DNA from: Candidatus Aminicenantota bacterium
GTDB taxonomy: Bacteria > Acidobacteriota > Aminicenantia > Aminicenantales > Aminicenantaceae
Length of the DNA stretch: 6,313 nucleotides
Reading direction: 5' to 3'
NCBI GenBank assembly: GCA_030614645.1
Contig: JAUWTR010000106.1
Coordinates: 1-6,313 of the forward strand
Part shown: positions 5,235 through 6,313 of the stretch, in pieces
Position numbering within the stretch: the stretch's first letter is position 1
Layout: each line of letters opens with the position of its first letter
Position numbers and translations under genes: made by a program
The notes under the pieces: model-generated
The model's database searches: none
Seen by the model: the letters and a program-made list of their open reading frames with translations, nothing else
What the model was told of the DNA's origin: nothing

Positions 5235-6254
5235 CTATTCACGGGCGATATTGATAAAATCTACCAGCATACTAAAACCAGTTTCAAATTTACCTGCCCC
5301 CGGACCAACAACAGTCACATCACCAAGCTCATATGAAGTTATTGTGATTGCATTGGTTGCTCCCATAATCCCTGCAAGCGGGTGACTCAGGTCGACCTCT
5401 TCTGGACCAACGGATGCTTTGGTTATACTACCTTCACGCCAGATTTTTCCGATCAGTTTAAACCGCTTATTCCGGCTTTTTGCCTCAAAAATGTCTGCAG
5501 CAGAGATTCCAGTAATCCCCTCGCAGGGAAAATCGAACGGCCTTTCCTTGGCCCCGAAGATAACTTTGGCAAGAATAGTAACCTTAGCCAGGGCATCCCA
5601 ACCTAAAACATCAGCATCCGGTACAGCCTCAGCATACCCGAGTTCCTGAGCTTTTTTCAAAGCATCATCGTATGACAGACCTTCTTCCATGCGAGTTAAA
5701 ATATAATTAGTAGTGCCGTTAAGTATACCTTTTACTTCCTTGACAGTACTCCCCGCCAGAGTTTCTCGCAGCAGGTTTAAAACAGGGGTTCCGCTCATCA
5801 CCGTCCCTTCAAACAGAAACTTCACTTTTTTCTCCCGGGCAAGTTCAGCAAGTTCCTGGTAATAAAGAGCCAGGGGACCTTTGTTGGTAGTGACAACATT
5901 CATATTCCGCTCCAGAGCATTACGAATATGGGAGGTTGCCGGTTCACCTGTTTTTATATCCGTATAGGTCGCTTCGAACATTACCTCAGCATCAACGGCC
6001 GTAATCATCTCTAAAGCTTCACCCTCAAACTTTTTAGAACTTAATTCATATAAATAACCTCCGGATTGAACAACTTTTAAAGCAGCAGCCAGGTCGATTC
6101 CCTGCGGATCTAAAATACTGCCCTTTAGTTTATCTGCAATACCAACAACTGAATAATCGATACCATACTTGGAAAAAAGTTCATCTTTTTTCTTAAGCAG
6201 AAGTTCAGCCAACCCCTGGCCGACCGTCCCGAACCCTATGAATATTAAACGCAT
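5235..6254 (-). CDS. hom: Homoserine dehydrogenase, short form without ACT domain
   Basis: This cytoplasmic enzyme reduces L-aspartate semialdehyde to L-homoserine with NAD(P)H, the branch-point step towards threonine, methionine and isoleucine. Of its 339 residues, the N-terminal Rossmann fold shows IGFGTVGQG at 6-14. Family blocks follow: TYTDIKTGEPA at 96-106, TTNKGPLAL at 122-130 with Lys125, and GILNGTTNYIL at 176-186. The signature ELGYAEAVPDADVLGWDALAK at 204-224 gives Glu209, Asp215, Asp220 and Lys224 as likely substrate and catalytic residues. Val211 replaces the Asp/Asn/Ser usual before the proline. The protein stops at the end of the catalytic domain, whereas many bacterial versions (about 430 residues) carry a C-terminal ACT domain; threonine feedback through that domain is therefore not expected. 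No aspartokinase is fused. The ATG at 6252-6254 has an AGGAGG Shine-Dalgarno at 6261-6266, spaced 6 nt. Confidence 0.95.
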   Translation of the reverse strand: MRLIFIGFGTVGQGLAELLLKKKDELFSKYGIDYSVVGIADKLKGSILDPQGIDLAAALKVVQSGGYLYELSSKKFEGEALEMITAVDAEVMFEATYTDIKTGEPATSHIRNALERNMNVVTTNKGPLALYYQELAELAREKKVKFLFEGTVMSGTPVLNLLRETLAGSTVKEVKGILNGTTNYILTRMEEGLSYDDALKKAQELGYAEAVPDADVLGWDALAKVTILAKVIFGAKERPFDFPCEGITGISAADIFEAKSRNKRFKLIGKIWREGSITKASVGPEEVDLSHPLAGIMGATNAITITSYELGDVTVVGPGAGKFETGFSMLVDFINIARE

Positions 6255-6285
6255 AACATTCCTCCTAAAAATAATAAAAAAAGAT

Positions 6286-6291
6286 ATTATA
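6286..6291 (-). promoter_or_regulatory. Possible -10 element of hom
   Basis: A perfect TATAAT on the minus strand lies about 30 bp before the hom ATG and would give a short leader containing the AGGAGG site. The -35 position at 17-bp spacing falls at the very edge of the window and cannot be fully read. The region is very AT-rich, so a chance match is possible. Confidence 0.35.
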
Positions 6292-6313
6292 TAACTTAAT
6301 ATAATGCGTAGAG

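Overview
This window comes from a moderately AT-rich bacterial chromosome. It is probably a Gram-negative-type, uncultured or poorly sampled lineage: one protein has a clear lipoprotein signal, and the citrate synthase is the roughly 430-residue form known from mitochondria and some anaerobic bacteria such as Geobacter. The sequence alone does not fix the phylum. Shine-Dalgarno sites and sigma70-like promoters are clear at most genes. No plasmid, prophage, CRISPR array or complete insertion sequence is present.

Layout, left to right. (1) 42-1919, minus strand: a lipoprotein of the sulfatase/alkaline phosphatase superfamily with threonine where classical sulfatases have the formylglycine cysteine or serine. 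Its promoter is a near-perfect extended -10 so close to the GTG start that the predicted transcript is leaderless. (2) 1920-2102: non-coding, with three GTCAC words and then four GCTTAA words spaced exactly 10 bp apart. (3) 2103-2180, minus: tRNA-Asp(GTC) with encoded CCA and its own likely promoter. (4) 2240-3696, minus: a two-gene operon, lemA then htpX, 2 bp apart. (5) 3697-3880: a divergent promoter region. (6) 3881-5176, plus: citrate synthase; its start should be 3881, not the upstream in-frame ATG at 3761. (7) 5177-5234: a strong bidirectional terminator between convergent genes. (8) 5235-6254, minus: a short homoserine dehydrogenase without the C-terminal ACT domain.

Most genes are housekeeping. 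Citrate synthase and homoserine dehydrogenase draw on the oxaloacetate/aspartate node but are convergent and separately transcribed, so a shared function is only inferred. LemA/HtpX is a recurring membrane-protein quality-control pair. I see no convincing new multi-gene system. The points most worth a second look are the helically phased repeat block next to the tRNA, the predicted leaderless GTG mRNA, and the threonine-type surface hydrolase or transferase of unknown substrate.
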